In this document: piece by piece, positions 6,522 through 15,423 of the stretch
Layout: each line of letters starts with the position of its first letter
Numbering within the stretch: position 1 is the stretch's first letter
Origin: Porphyromonadaceae bacterium UBA7203
Lineage (GTDB): Bacteria > Bacteroidota > Bacteroidia > Bacteroidales > Muribaculaceae
Assembly: GCA_002490725.1 (NCBI GenBank)
Contig: DKUN01000021.1
Span: forward strand, 87,506 to 115,806
Length of the DNA: 28,301 nt
Reading direction: 5' to 3'
Notes under the pieces: generated by a model
What the model saw: only the letters and a program-made list of their open reading frames with translations
What the model was told of the DNA's origin: nothing
Databases searched by the model: none
Translations under genes and position numbers: made by a program

Positions 6522-8801
6522 ATGACCCCCAACCGCCCAACCGCCCCACAGGCATCAGCCATTGACCTTCAGGAAGAAGACCGCCGAATCGAAGCCGCGT
6601 TTCAAGACGTGCTCAAAGGCTATCTGAACTCCAATCACCGCAAAAAAGTTGAAATCATTGAGCGTGCCTACCGGTTCGCCAAGTCGGCACACTCGGGCGT
6701 CAGGCGTCGGAGCGGCGAGCCCTACATACTGCATCCGATAGCAGTGGCGCGCATAGCGTCGCAGGAAATCGGCCTCGGCTCGACCAGCATCTGCGCGGCG
6801 CTGCTCCACGACGTAGTCGAGGATACGGACTATACCGTAGAGGATATCCGCTCGAACTTCGGCGACAAGATTGCCCAGCTGGTCGAGGGTCTGACCAAAA
6901 TCTCGGGCGGCATTTTCGGCGAACACGCCTCGGCGCAGGCCGAAAACTTCCGCAAGCTGCTGCTGACCATGAACGAGGATATCCGCGTTGTGCTCATCAA
7001 GATGGCCGACCGTCTGCACAACATGCGCACCCTCGGCTCCATGGCCCCCAACAAGCAGTATAAAATAGCCGGCGAAACGCTCTACATCTATGCCCCGCTG
7101 GCCCACCGTCTCGGCCTTTTTGCAATCAAGACCGAACTCGAAGACCTCAGCTTCAAATATGAGCACCCGGCCGCCTATAGCGAAATAGCCGACAAAATCG
7201 CCGCCACGGAGCGCGCCCGCCGTATGGTCTACGACGACTTTGCGGCGCCGATTACCGACAAACTCGCCGAACTCGGCATCACGTTCCAGGCAAAATACAG
7301 GCTCAAGAGCGTCTACAGCATATGGCGCAAAATGGAAACGAAGAAAATTCCCTTCGAGGAGGTCTATGACCTCTATGCCATGCGCATAATTTTCCACAGC
7401 CCCGACACGGCGTCGGAAAAGGAGCTGAGCTGGCGCATATATTCGGCAATCACCGACATATACAAGCTCCATCCCGACCGCACCCGCGACTGGATTTCCG
7501 TGCCTAAGGCCAACGGCTACCAGGCACTGCACCTCACGGTCATGGGCTCGGACGGCAACTGGGTGGAAATTCAGATTCGCTCGGAGCGGATGGACGACGT
7601 GGCCGAGCGCGGATTTGCCGCCCACTGGAAATATAAAGACGGCGAGGGCGACGAAGAAACGGAACTCAACCAGTGGCTCGAAACCATCAAGGATATTCTC
7701 GAAAGCCCCGAGCCGAGCGCCCTTGACTTTCTCGACACGGTGAAACTCAACCTGTTTGCCAACGAAATCATAGTGTTCACGCCCAAGGGCGAGCCGATAA
7801 CCCTGCCGTCGCGCGCAACGGTGCTCGACCTGGCTTTTGCGCTTCACACCCAGCTCGGAATCAGGTGTATAGCCGGCAAGGTGAACCATAAGCTCGTGCC
7901 GCTGTCGACCCGGCTCGAAAGCGGCGACCAGGTTGAAGTCATCACCTCGCAGACGCAGACCCCCCAGCCCGAATGGCTCAACTTCCTGGCCACGGCCAAG
8001 GCGCGCACCTGTCTGCGCCAGGCCCTGCGCAAAGACCGCCAGCCGCTCATCGACGAGGGCCGCACGCTGTTTGAAACCGCCTGCAAAGAGGCCGGCGCCG
8101 TTGAAAGCAACGAGCTCTTCACCAAAATGATGGGCCACTATCGCGTGAACTCGCGCGAAGACATATTCATCGGCATAGCCAGGGGCGAAATCAATCCTGC
8201 CGACACGTTTGCAGCCCTGCGCAAAAGCAAGGCCGCAACGGCCGCGTCGACCACCACGGCACTGTTTAAAAAACTGCTTAACCCCTTTACGCCCGCCAAG
8301 AAAAAACCGCTCGAACAGTGGAAGGCCGACGAAGACGAGGTTACAATCAACGTCAAGGAAACCTACATTCTCCACACCGGCGAGGATGAACAGAACTACT
8401 GTCTGGCCGAATGCTGCAGCCCGATTCCGGGCGACGACGTGATGGGCTTCGTTGAAGATGACGGCTCAGTGACGCTCCATTCGCTGACATGCCCGCGCGC
8501 GGCGCTGCTCAAGGCCACCTACGGCCACCGCATCCTGTCGACCCGCTGGGAGGAAGTGGCCGAATCGCGCTTCAAGGCCGACGTGCAGATCGAAGGCATT
8601 GACCGCCACGGCATCCTGCAGGAAATTTCGGCCGTGGTCAGCGGAGCCGGCGGCATTGACCTGCGCCAGTTCTCAATCGAGGCGACCAACGAGGTGTTCT
8701 CGGGGCGCCTGACCGCCAAAGTCACCTCGGCCGAGGCCGTCGACGAACTCTGCCGCAGACTCAAAACCATTGACGGCGTAACCACGGCCACGCGCCTCTG
8801 A
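6522..8801 (+). CDS. Bifunctional (p)ppGpp synthetase/hydrolase (RelA/SpoT homologue)
   Basis: This 759-residue long RSH enzyme makes and degrades the stringent-response alarmone (p)ppGpp. In order it has an HD hydrolase domain with 'HDVVED' at 96-101, indicating a metal-binding, probably active hydrolase. The synthetase domain follows, with 'RLKSVYSIWRKM', 'DLYAMRIIF', 'SVPKANGYQALH' and 'AERGFAAHWKYK'. A TGS domain begins at 'NEIIVFTPKGEPITLPS', a conserved cysteine-containing 'CLAECCSPIPGDD' segment comes next, and an ACT domain ends the protein ('EGIDRHGILQEISAVV'). Length and all domains are as expected. A -7 promoter box lies 40 bp upstream. The next gene, a c-di-AMP-type phosphodiesterase, starts 34 bp downstream with no terminator, suggesting co-transcription of two nucleotide-second-messenger genes. 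Confidence 0.97.
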   Translation: MTPNRPTAPQASAIDLQEEDRRIEAAFQDVLKGYLNSNHRKKVEIIERAYRFAKSAHSGVRRRSGEPYILHPIAVARIASQEIGLGSTSICAALLHDVVEDTDYTVEDIRSNFGDKIAQLVEGLTKISGGIFGEHASAQAENFRKLLLTMNEDIRVVLIKMADRLHNMRTLGSMAPNKQYKIAGETLYIYAPLAHRLGLFAIKTELEDLSFKYEHPAAYSEIADKIAATERARRMVYDDFAAPITDKLAELGITFQAKYRLKSVYSIWRKMETKKIPFEEVYDLYAMRIIFHSPDTASEKELSWRIYSAITDIYKLHPDRTRDWISVPKANGYQALHLTVMGSDGNWVEIQIRSERMDDVAERGFAAHWKYKDGEGDEETELNQWLETIKDILESPEPSALDFLDTVKLNLFANEIIVFTPKGEPITLPSRATVLDLAFALHTQLGIRCIAGKVNHKLVPLSTRLESGDQVEVITSQTQTPQPEWLNFLATAKARTCLRQALRKDRQPLIDEGRTLFETACKEAGAVESNELFTKMMGHYRVNSREDIFIGIARGEINPADTFAALRKSKAATAASTTTALFKKLLNPFTPAKKKPLEQWKADEDEVTINVKETYILHTGEDEQNYCLAECCSPIPGDDVMGFVEDDGSVTLHSLTCPRAALLKATYGHRILSTRWEEVAESRFKADVQIEGIDRHGILQEISAVVSGAGGIDLRQFSIEATNEVFSGRLTAKVTSAEAVDELCRRLKTIDGVTTATRL

Positions 8802-8835
8802 CACGCCACCGCACAGGTAACGATTAGCAGATTAT

Positions 8836-10854
8836 ATGAATAGAAGATTCACAACCCAGATACTCACGTTGCTGCTGGGCACGGTAATCGTCGTGTGGCT
8901 GCTTCCGCGCCATTCCGCGTCGACCTATCTCTATCAGGTCAACCGCCCGTGGAACTATCAGCTGCTCACCGCTCCGTTCGACATACCTATCCGCCCCGAC
9001 TCGCTGACGGCCCAGGCTGCCATCGACTCGATAAACCGCAAGTTCGTGCCGGTCTACAAGCGCGTGACCTCGGTCGACGACGCCGTGCGCACCCGCTTTG
9101 CCCAGGCGCTCGGCTCGGTCGAGGGTGTCAGCGCATCGACGCGCAGCCTGCTCACGTCGAAGGTGCGCGACCTCTATGCGTCGGGCATCGTCGACGAAGA
9201 AGTTTTCAACGACATATCAACAGGGCGCCTGCCCGCCGTCAGGGTGGCTAACGGCAACGTGCTGACCAAGAAGCCGACCACGGCGCTGCGCTCGCCCCGC
9301 AAGGCGTATGAATGGCTCAAGGAGCAACTTCCGGGCGATGAGGCCCATTATGCTATCGAACAGTCGAAGCTCTCGACCATGCTGACGCCAAACGTGGTGC
9401 TCGACACGCTGATGACCAACCGCATGCGCGCCGACCTTCACCAGAAGGCCACCGCGCCGATAGGCGTGATTCAGCAGGGCGAACGCATCATTGACCGCGG
9501 TGAGGTGGTGACTCTTCAGCTCTACACCACGCTGCGCACCTATGAGCAGATGCAGGCCGAACGTGGTAACGGCCCCGGCGGCAATAATTTCTATGCCTGG
9601 CTGGCCAAGAGCCTATATGTCGGCATTCTGTTTGCTCTGCTCGGCGCGTTTCTCTGCTATTTCCGCCGGCGGCTGTTCGATCAGCCCAAGGTGGTTGCCT
9701 ATCTCGTCGGGCTGACCGTGGCGTTCAGCGTGTTTGCCTTCATCATGTCAAACAGCTTCGACATGGGGCTCTATATAGTGCCCTTCTCGATGGTGGCAAT
9801 TATGACCATAGTGTTTTTCGACGGGCGCACGGCCATGTATACCACCCTGGTCACCACGCTGCTCTGCGCCGGCATAGCCCACTTTCCGCTCGAATTCCTC
9901 GCCATGCAGTTTGTGGGCGCCTCGATAGCCATCAACTCCCTCAAGGAGATGAGCCGCCGCTCCCAGCTGCTGCGCACGGCGCTGCTCGTCTTTGTGGGCT
10001 ATTCGCTGACATATCTGGCTGTCAACGTCATGCTGACCGGCAACATGTCGACCCTGACGCCGCGCATGTTCGGCTTCCTGGCCATCAACGTCGTGTTCGT
10101 GTCGTTTGCCTACGTGCTCGTGTTCGTGTTTGAGCGCTGGCTCGGCTTCACGTCGATTGTGGGCCTGGTCGAGCTCAGCGACATCAACCACCCGATTCTG
10201 CGCGAACTCTCGCGCGAGTGCCCGGGCACGTTTCAGCACGCCATGGCCGTCAGCAACCTCGCAGCCGAAGCCGCCGTCAAAGTAGGCGCCAACGTGCAGC
10301 TTATCCGTGCAGGCGCGCTCTATCACGACATCGGCAAAATCGACAACCCGGCCTTCTTTACCGAAAACCAGCATGGCGTCAACCCCCACAGCGCCCTCGA
10401 CCCGCTGCAGAGCGCACGCATCATCACGGCCCATGTCACCGACGGCCTGCGCCGCGCCGAAAAGGCCAAGTTGCCGTCGGCCATACGCAATTTCATTGCC
10501 GAGCACCACGGCACGGGAGTGGCCCGCTACTTCTACGTGACATACTGCAACGACCATCCCGGCCAGGAAATTGACCCTGCTCCGTTTACCTATCCGGGCC
10601 CGAATCCGAGCTCGGTCGAGAGTTCCATACTGATGATGGCCGATGCGGTCGAGGCGGCTTCGCGCTCAATGACCAACTATTCGCCCGAAGCCATAACCTC
10701 GCTGGTCAACAAAATCGTGGATACGCAGGTCGACGAGGGTCTGCACAGCGACTCGCCGCTCGCCTTCCGCGATGTTAAAACCATCAAGGAGTGTTTCATT
10801 CAGCGCCTGCTGACGATATATCACTCGCGCATAGCTTATCCTGACAAGAAATGA
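8836..10854 (+). CDS. PgpH-type membrane HD-domain phosphodiesterase (7TMR-HD), probable c-di-AMP hydrolase
   Basis: The 672-residue protein has an N-terminal membrane helix (~8-25). An extracytoplasmic 7TMR-HDED-like region runs to ~residue 250, about seven membrane helices span ~260-440, and a cytoplasmic HD domain follows. The HD domain shows 'TFQHAMAVSNLA', 'LYHDIGK' (His497-Asp498), 'AEHHGTG' and 'MMADAVEAAS', matching the metal ligands of the PgpH/YqfF family. PgpH enzymes hydrolyse c-di-AMP, a messenger that controls osmolyte and cation transport. Known PgpH homologues are inhibited by ppGpp, and this gene directly follows the ppGpp synthetase gene. Its stop overlaps the next start by 4 bp (ATGA), so it heads a translationally coupled chain ending in mgtE. 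The substrate is inferred from the family. Confidence 0.93.
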   Translation: MNRRFTTQILTLLLGTVIVVWLLPRHSASTYLYQVNRPWNYQLLTAPFDIPIRPDSLTAQAAIDSINRKFVPVYKRVTSVDDAVRTRFAQALGSVEGVSASTRSLLTSKVRDLYASGIVDEEVFNDISTGRLPAVRVANGNVLTKKPTTALRSPRKAYEWLKEQLPGDEAHYAIEQSKLSTMLTPNVVLDTLMTNRMRADLHQKATAPIGVIQQGERIIDRGEVVTLQLYTTLRTYEQMQAERGNGPGGNNFYAWLAKSLYVGILFALLGAFLCYFRRRLFDQPKVVAYLVGLTVAFSVFAFIMSNSFDMGLYIVPFSMVAIMTIVFFDGRTAMYTTLVTTLLCAGIAHFPLEFLAMQFVGASIAINSLKEMSRRSQLLRTALLVFVGYSLTYLAVNVMLTGNMSTLTPRMFGFLAINVVFVSFAYVLVFVFERWLGFTSIVGLVELSDINHPILRELSRECPGTFQHAMAVSNLAAEAAVKVGANVQLIRAGALYHDIGKIDNPAFFTENQHGVNPHSALDPLQSARIITAHVTDGLRRAEKAKLPSAIRNFIAEHHGTGVARYFYVTYCNDHPGQEIDPAPFTYPGPNPSSVESSILMMADAVEAASRSMTNYSPEAITSLVNKIVDTQVDEGLHSDSPLAFRDVKTIKECFIQRLLTIYHSRIAYPDKK

Positions 10855-11651
10855 CGCCGTCACTGCTGACAAGGGAACTGATTGACGACACGTCGGCATG
10901 GCGCCTGATTGTGCGCATAGCCGACGACACCATGTCGGCACTGCTGCTCGGCCCAGACGGTCCGGAGCGCGGCGCCCTGTTTCACACGGAGCGGCTCGAA
11001 GGACCCTCGGTCAAGGCTCTCGAAAACGCCGTCTACGACAATCCGTTGCTGCTGGGCGACTTCGAGGCGGTCGACGTCATATTCTCGACGCCGCAGTGCT
11101 TTGCCGCTCCGCGCACGGCCTCCCCGCTGCGCGAGGAGATGGCCGAAGCCATGCTGCCCGACTACGACGCGCCGCGCACGCTGCTTGCCGAGCCGTTCTG
11201 CACTGACGGCGAGCTGGTCTATGCCGTCGGCTCTGAAATGTATAACTTCGTTGCGCGTACGTTTGCCTGCGCGCGCTTTCACCATTCGCTGGCCATCGAC
11301 GCCGCCTGGCTTGGCGCCCACGCCGAGCCTTCGGGGCTCTATGCCCTGTGCGACAGCGCCAGTGAGATGAATCTCGTTGGTTTCGGACCCGACCGACGTT
11401 TGGTTTATCTAAACCGGCCGCCTACGTTCGCGCCGGCCGACTGTGCATACTATATTCTTGCGGCAGCAGCTCCGGGAGCAGAGCTGACAATAGGATGCCG
11501 CACCGGCGCCGGCGAGCAGATCGAGGAGACGCTCGGCGCAGTCAGGCCCGATGCCCGCATAATGCCGCTGACGCTGCCCGACGCGATGCTGCGCCTGGGA
11601 CGTCAGGCTTTACAAGCCCCGTTCGACATGTTATTTCTTACACAATTATGA
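10851..11651 (+). CDS. DUF3822 family protein
   Basis: A 266-residue cytoplasmic protein with no signal peptide or membrane segment. It resembles the Bacteroidetes DUF3822 family, typically found directly before rsmD, as here. Visible features are alternating strands and helices such as 'AWRLIVRIADDTMSALLLG', 'VDVIFSTPQCF' and 'YYILAAAA'. The general pattern might suit an actin/ASKHA-like fold, but this is only an impression. It overlaps the preceding and following genes by 4 bp each (ATGA at 10851-10854 and 11648-11651), so its product is made in step with the HD phosphodiesterase and RsmD. No catalytic motif or biochemical role can be assigned. Confidence 0.8.
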   Translation: MTPSLLTRELIDDTSAWRLIVRIADDTMSALLLGPDGPERGALFHTERLEGPSVKALENAVYDNPLLLGDFEAVDVIFSTPQCFAAPRTASPLREEMAEAMLPDYDAPRTLLAEPFCTDGELVYAVGSEMYNFVARTFACARFHHSLAIDAAWLGAHAEPSGLYALCDSASEMNLVGFGPDRRLVYLNRPPTFAPADCAYYILAAAAPGAELTIGCRTGAGEQIEETLGAVRPDARIMPLTLPDAMLRLGRQALQAPFDMLFLTQL

Positions 11652-12196
11652 GAATTATCAGAGGAAAATTCGGCCGTCGGCGTTTCGACGTGCCCACTAA
11701 CATAACCGCCCGCCCGACAACTGACTTTGCGCGCGAAAACATTTTCAACGTACTCGAAAACATCATTGACTTCGACGGCATAACCGCCATTGACCTCTTT
11801 GCAGGTACCGGCGCCATTTCGCTCGAACTGGTTAGCCGTGGCGCGGCCGCAGTCACTGCCGTCGAAAAGGCGCCCACGCAGTCACGCTTCATCGAAAAGG
11901 TGCGTCAGCAGCTCAATTGCAGCGAACTCAGGGTTGTGAAGGGCGATGCCCTGAAATATATCGACAGCGTCGGCGCGCCGGTCGATTTCATCTTTGCCGA
12001 TCCTCCCTACGACATGGAGGGCTTTGACGAGGTGCCGGCCCGCATCATCGGCTCGGCAGCCTGCGGCCCCGACACGATCGTGGTTGTCGAGCACTCAAAG
12101 GCCCGCGACTTCTCCGCTCTGCCCGAATTTCGCGAACACAGGGTCTACGGCAGCGTCAACTTTTCAATTTTCTGCAAGTCTGACTTAGACAAATGA
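11648..12196 (+). CDS. rsmD: 16S rRNA (guanine966-N2)-methyltransferase RsmD
   Basis: The 182-residue enzyme uses S-adenosylmethionine to methylate G966 of 16S rRNA during 30S assembly. The sequence starts 'MRIIRGKFGRRRF', the usual RsmD N-terminus. It then shows 'RPTTDFARENIFNVL', the SAM-binding motif I 'DLFAGTGAISLE', and the N6/N2-methylase motif DPPY at 118-121. The frame stays open for 51 codons further upstream. The ATG at 11648 is chosen because it gives the family start and an ATGA overlap with the preceding stop. Its own stop overlaps the mgtE start in the same way (12193-12196). Confidence 0.95.
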   Translation: MRIIRGKFGRRRFDVPTNITARPTTDFARENIFNVLENIIDFDGITAIDLFAGTGAISLELVSRGAAAVTAVEKAPTQSRFIEKVRQQLNCSELRVVKGDALKYIDSVGAPVDFIFADPPYDMEGFDEVPARIIGSAACGPDTIVVVEHSKARDFSALPEFREHRVYGSVNFSIFCKSDLDK

Positions 12197-13560
12197 AGGA
12201 ATACAGCCCTGAATATCTTCAGAAAATACGCGAGATAATCGACGGCCGCGACGTCGAGGCCGCCCGCCGCGAGCTTGCGGAGCTGCACCCCGCCGATATT
12301 GCCGAACTCTATCAGGACCTGGATATAGCCCAGGCGGAGTTTCTCTATCATCTGCTCGACGAGGAAACCGCCGCCGACGTGCTGCTCGAGCTCGATGAAG
12401 ACGAGCGCCACAAGCTACTCGACGCCCTGCCTAACGACGTCATTGCAAAGCAGGTCGACCACATGGATACCGACGATGCCGCCGACGTGCTTCAGGAGCT
12501 TGACAAGGAAGACCAGGAAGAGGTGCTTGCCCGGCTCGACGACGTAGAGCAGGCCGGCGACATCATCGACCTGATGAAGTATCCCGAGAACACCGCCGGC
12601 TCGCTCATGGGCACCGAAATGATTGTGGTCAACGAGAACTGGTCGATGCCCGAGTGTATCAAGGAGATGCGTCTGCAGGCCGAGGACCTTGACGAAATCT
12701 ACTATGTCTACGTGGTCGACAATGACGAGCGCCTGCGCGGTGTGTTGCCTCTGAAAAAGATGCTTACCCACCCGTCGGTCAGCAAAATCAAGCATGTCAT
12801 GGAGGCTGACCCCGCTGCGGTCAAGACTGACACCGAGCTTGACGAAGTGGCTCAGGATTTTGAGAAGTATGACCTTGTGGCCATGCCCGTGGTCGACGCG
12901 GTTGGCCGCCTGGTCGGTCAGATAACCTTCGACGACGTCATGGATACCGTTCGCGAAAGTGCCGAGCGCGACTATCAGTTGGCCAGCGGTCTTAGCGGCG
13001 ATGTGGAAACCGACGACTCCTGGTTCGCGCAGACCAAGGCACGCCTGCCATGGCTGCTCATAGGCATTGCCGGCGGCATCGGAAACTCGCTTATTCTCGG
13101 CAATTTCGAAGCCGGATTCGCCACCAACCCGGCCATGGCTCTATTCATTCCGCTGATTGGCGGCACCGGCGGCAACGTCGGCATCCAGTCGTCGGCTATC
13201 GTGGTGCAGGGCCTGGCCAACGGTTCGCTCGACATCAGGCATGCCGGCAAGCAGATTTTCAAGGAACTCGGCGTGGGTCTGCTCAATGCTACAATTATCG
13301 CCGCAATGGTATTTATTTACAACTGTTTCCGGCTGGGAGCCACTCAGGTAACCACTATTGCCGTGGCGCTTAGCCTGTTTGCGGTAGTGATATTCGCCAG
13401 TGTGTTCGGCACGTTCGTGCCGCTGACGCTTGAGAAGTTCAAGATTGACCCGGCGCTTGCGACCGGCCCCTTCATTTCAATTACCAACGACATTATCGGC
13501 ATGGTAATCTACATGGGAATCAGCTCATATCTGCTTTCAGCCTTCGGCCTCACGGTCTAA
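12193..13560 (+). CDS. mgtE: MgtE magnesium transporter
   Basis: The 455-residue protein has the full MgtE layout. An acidic N-domain (~1-130) is rich in repeated 'HPADIAEL' and 'DDAADVLQEL' motifs, a tandem CBS pair covers ~135-255, and five membrane helices follow from ~285. Diagnostic transmembrane motifs are 'FIPLIGGTGGNVGIQSS' and, near the C-terminus, 'GPFISITNDIIGMVIYM', whose Asp corresponds to the pore magnesium site. In this family the cytoplasmic domains sense magnesium and gate the channel. It is the last gene of the ATGA-linked chain from the c-di-AMP-type phosphodiesterase gene. Its stop codon overlaps that of the convergent LysE gene by 4 bp, so no terminator can lie between them. 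Confidence 0.96.
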   Translation: MKEYSPEYLQKIREIIDGRDVEAARRELAELHPADIAELYQDLDIAQAEFLYHLLDEETAADVLLELDEDERHKLLDALPNDVIAKQVDHMDTDDAADVLQELDKEDQEEVLARLDDVEQAGDIIDLMKYPENTAGSLMGTEMIVVNENWSMPECIKEMRLQAEDLDEIYYVYVVDNDERLRGVLPLKKMLTHPSVSKIKHVMEADPAAVKTDTELDEVAQDFEKYDLVAMPVVDAVGRLVGQITFDDVMDTVRESAERDYQLASGLSGDVETDDSWFAQTKARLPWLLIGIAGGIGNSLILGNFEAGFATNPAMALFIPLIGGTGGNVGIQSSAIVVQGLANGSLDIRHAGKQIFKELGVGLLNATIIAAMVFIYNCFRLGATQVTTIAVALSLFAVVIFASVFGTFVPLTLEKFKIDPALATGPFISITNDIIGMVIYMGISSYLLSAFGLTV

Positions 13561-14198
13561 AAGGCGTCAATCATGGCTGTGAGCGTTCCGACCAACGCGA
13601 ATACAAGCAGCAGCGAGCCGATTATACGATTGACCAGATAAAGCGAGCGCACGTTGAAGTGTGCTCGCATTTTATTGACCAGCAGTGTAATCAGAAACCA
13701 CCAGGCCAGCGCTCCGACGGCTATGCTCATGTAGCCGGCAAAGTAGTGATAGTATCGGAACTCGGGCAGCAGGAAGTTGAAGCGCGCAAACAGTCCGATT
13801 ATGAAGAAGAGAATCAGCGGGTTGCTGACCGTCAGCAGGAAGCCCGTCACGACATCTTTCCAGTTGCTGCTCGCTTCGGGCATATCGGTGCGTTTGAGCT
13901 GGCGTGACGGGTTTTTACGAAACAGGTAAATGCCGAAAATGGCTATGGCTACCGAGCCGAGCAGCTGAAGCCAGAACTGCTGCGATGCAATGAAGTCGGT
14001 AATGAAGGCTATGCCGGTGCCGGTGAGTACGCAATAGAACATGTCGCTGATCGAGGCCCCGATGCCGGTATAGAACGCCGGCCACCGCCCTTTGTCGAGG
14101 GTGCGCTGAATCACCAGCATGCCGATGGGGCCCATGGGCGCCGAAATCAGCACGCCGATAGCGAAACCGCGCATCAGGACGTAGATCAGATTTTCCAT
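13557..14198 (-). CDS. LysE/RhtB family amino-acid exporter
   Basis: The 213-residue protein has about six membrane helices and the family N-terminus: an 'MRGFAIGVLISAPMGPIGMLVIQRTL' region containing the PxGP-like 'APMGPIG', then 'GRWPAFYTGIGASISDMFY'. A further conserved region, 'GFLLTVSNPLILFF', lies near residue 125. LysE proteins export amino acids or similar small solutes; the substrate is not predictable. The gene lies 64 bp after the symporter gene on the same strand, but a well-formed promoter precedes it, so it can be transcribed alone. Its stop codon (TAG) overlaps the mgtE stop on the other strand. Confidence 0.92.
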   Translation of the reverse strand: MENLIYVLMRGFAIGVLISAPMGPIGMLVIQRTLDKGRWPAFYTGIGASISDMFYCVLTGTGIAFITDFIASQQFWLQLLGSVAIAIFGIYLFRKNPSRQLKRTDMPEASSNWKDVVTGFLLTVSNPLILFFIIGLFARFNFLLPEFRYYHYFAGYMSIAVGALAWWFLITLLVNKMRAHFNVRSLYLVNRIIGSLLLVFALVGTLTAMIDAF

Positions 14199-14211
14199 TG
14201 TTTCAGAAGTG

Positions 14212-14242
14212 CAAATTTAGCAAAATTTCCTCAACCGGCCAA
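14212..14242 (-). promoter_or_regulatory. Promoter of the LysE-family gene
   Basis: On the - strand a TTG (14240-14242) is followed after exactly 20 bp by TAAATTTG (14212-14219), matching the Bacteroidetes -33/-7 consensus. The -7 element ends 13 bp before the start codon, predicting a leader of about 9 nt. Confidence 0.75.
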
Positions 14243-14262
14243 CCATTGGACGCTGCATATGC

Positions 14263-15423
14263 CTAACCGCGTCGGGCAAATATGCGCTCGACAATGACGG
14301 CAATGGCTCCGTCGCCGGTGACGTTGCAAGCCGTGCCGAAGGAGTCCATAGTGATGTAGAGGGCTATCATCAGAGCGCTGTCGGCCTCGGAAAATCCGAG
14401 CATCGACGTCAGCAGGCCAAGGGCGGCCATGATTGCGCCTCCGGGCACTCCGGGGGCCGCAATGATGGTGATGCCGAGCATGGCTATGAAGCCCGCGAAC
14501 TCGCCTACACCCCAGGGCAAGCCCTGCATAATCATCAGTGCCAGAGCGCAGGCCGTGATTTTCAGTGCCGAGCCCGACATGTGGATTGTTGCACACAGGG
14601 GCACGACAAAACCGGCCGTCGACTCGCCGACGCCCAGGGCCTTGACCTGGCGCAGGGTTACCGGAATCGTGGCGGCGGAGCTCTGTGTGCCGAGGGCGGT
14701 TACATAGGCGGGCAGCATGGTTCTGAGCATGGCCAGCGGGTTGCGTCGCGCCGCGAGGCCCGCAATGGCAAACTGGGCGAGAAGCAGCACGATGTGGATG
14801 GCAAAGATGATGGCGACGATGCTGATAAAGGTCATCATGACGCGGCCAACGCGCCCTTCGATGGTCATTGCCATGAAGATGCCGAAAATGTATACCGGCA
14901 GCAGCGGAATGATTACCCTGGAGATAGTGCGTGAAATAATATGGCGAAACTCATCGAAGCCGCGCTTGAGGGCTGTGGCTCCCGAATAGGCCATGCCGAG
15001 GCCGAGCACGAAAGCGAGCACCAGAGCGGTCATCACGCCGAACAGCGGCGGCATGTCTACGCTGAAATATGCGGTCAGTGTGCCTGATTCGCCTGCTCCG
15101 GGCTCAAGGGCGGCGATGGGGGCTTCGGCCTTGATGAGCATCGGAAACAGCCACGCCCCGACGCCAAACGAAAACCAGCCCGAGGCGAGGGTCATAGCAT
15201 AGGCTATCAGGGCGGTAGCCAGGAGCATGCGTCCGGCTTTCGAGCCTATTTCGGCGATGGCCGGAGCCACGTAGCCGAGAATCAGCAGCGGAATCAGAAA
15301 GCCGAGAAACTGCGCGAAGATGCCGTTGAAGGTCGTGAAGATACGGGCTCCCCAGTAGGGCATCACATAGCCGGCGCCTATGCCGAGAGCGATGGCGGCG
15401 AGTATGCGCAGCAGCAGTTTCAT
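14263..15423 (-). CDS. Dicarboxylate/amino acid:cation symporter (SDF/DAACS family)
   Basis: The protein has 386 residues when started at the ATG at 15423, which overlaps the SufB stop by 4 bp (ATGA). The frame extends further upstream but only within sufB, and the chosen start gives the natural hydrophobic N-terminus 'MKLLLRILAAIALGIGAGY'. There are about eight membrane helices. Family motifs are 'GTQSSAATIPVT' (serine-rich hairpin 1), 'CATIHMSGSALKI' (the unwound TM7 region, where other members have an NMDGT-like sequence) and 'GVPGGAIMAALG' (hairpin 2). Such transporters import acidic or neutral amino acids or C4-dicarboxylates with sodium or protons. The variant TM7 motif suggests a substrate other than glutamate. 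The link to sufB is unexplained. Confidence 0.93.
   Translation of the reverse strand: MKLLLRILAAIALGIGAGYVMPYWGARIFTTFNGIFAQFLGFLIPLLILGYVAPAIAEIGSKAGRMLLATALIAYAMTLASGWFSFGVGAWLFPMLIKAEAPIAALEPGAGESGTLTAYFSVDMPPLFGVMTALVLAFVLGLGMAYSGATALKRGFDEFRHIISRTISRVIIPLLPVYIFGIFMAMTIEGRVGRVMMTFISIVAIIFAIHIVLLLAQFAIAGLAARRNPLAMLRTMLPAYVTALGTQSSAATIPVTLRQVKALGVGESTAGFVVPLCATIHMSGSALKITACALALMIMQGLPWGVGEFAGFIAMLGITIIAAPGVPGGAIMAALGLLTSMLGFSEADSALMIALYITMDSFGTACNVTGDGAIAVIVERIFARRG

Noticed and set aside
6555..8375. 606-codon open frame on the - strand opposite the (p)ppGpp synthetase gene
   Set aside because: It lies wholly within a clear RSH gene, shows no family motif, and is explained by GC-rich codon use keeping the opposite strand open. 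Similar antisense frames opposite the M60 gene (2403-3815), the HD phosphodiesterase gene (9748-10557) and the PFOR gene (20254-21447) were dropped for the same reason.
11495..11647. Upstream extension of the RsmD reading frame
   Set aside because: The extra 51 codons overlap the DUF3822 gene and encode an Arg/Ala-rich sequence unlike RsmD; the ATG at 11648 gives the family N-terminus and an ATGA overlap.
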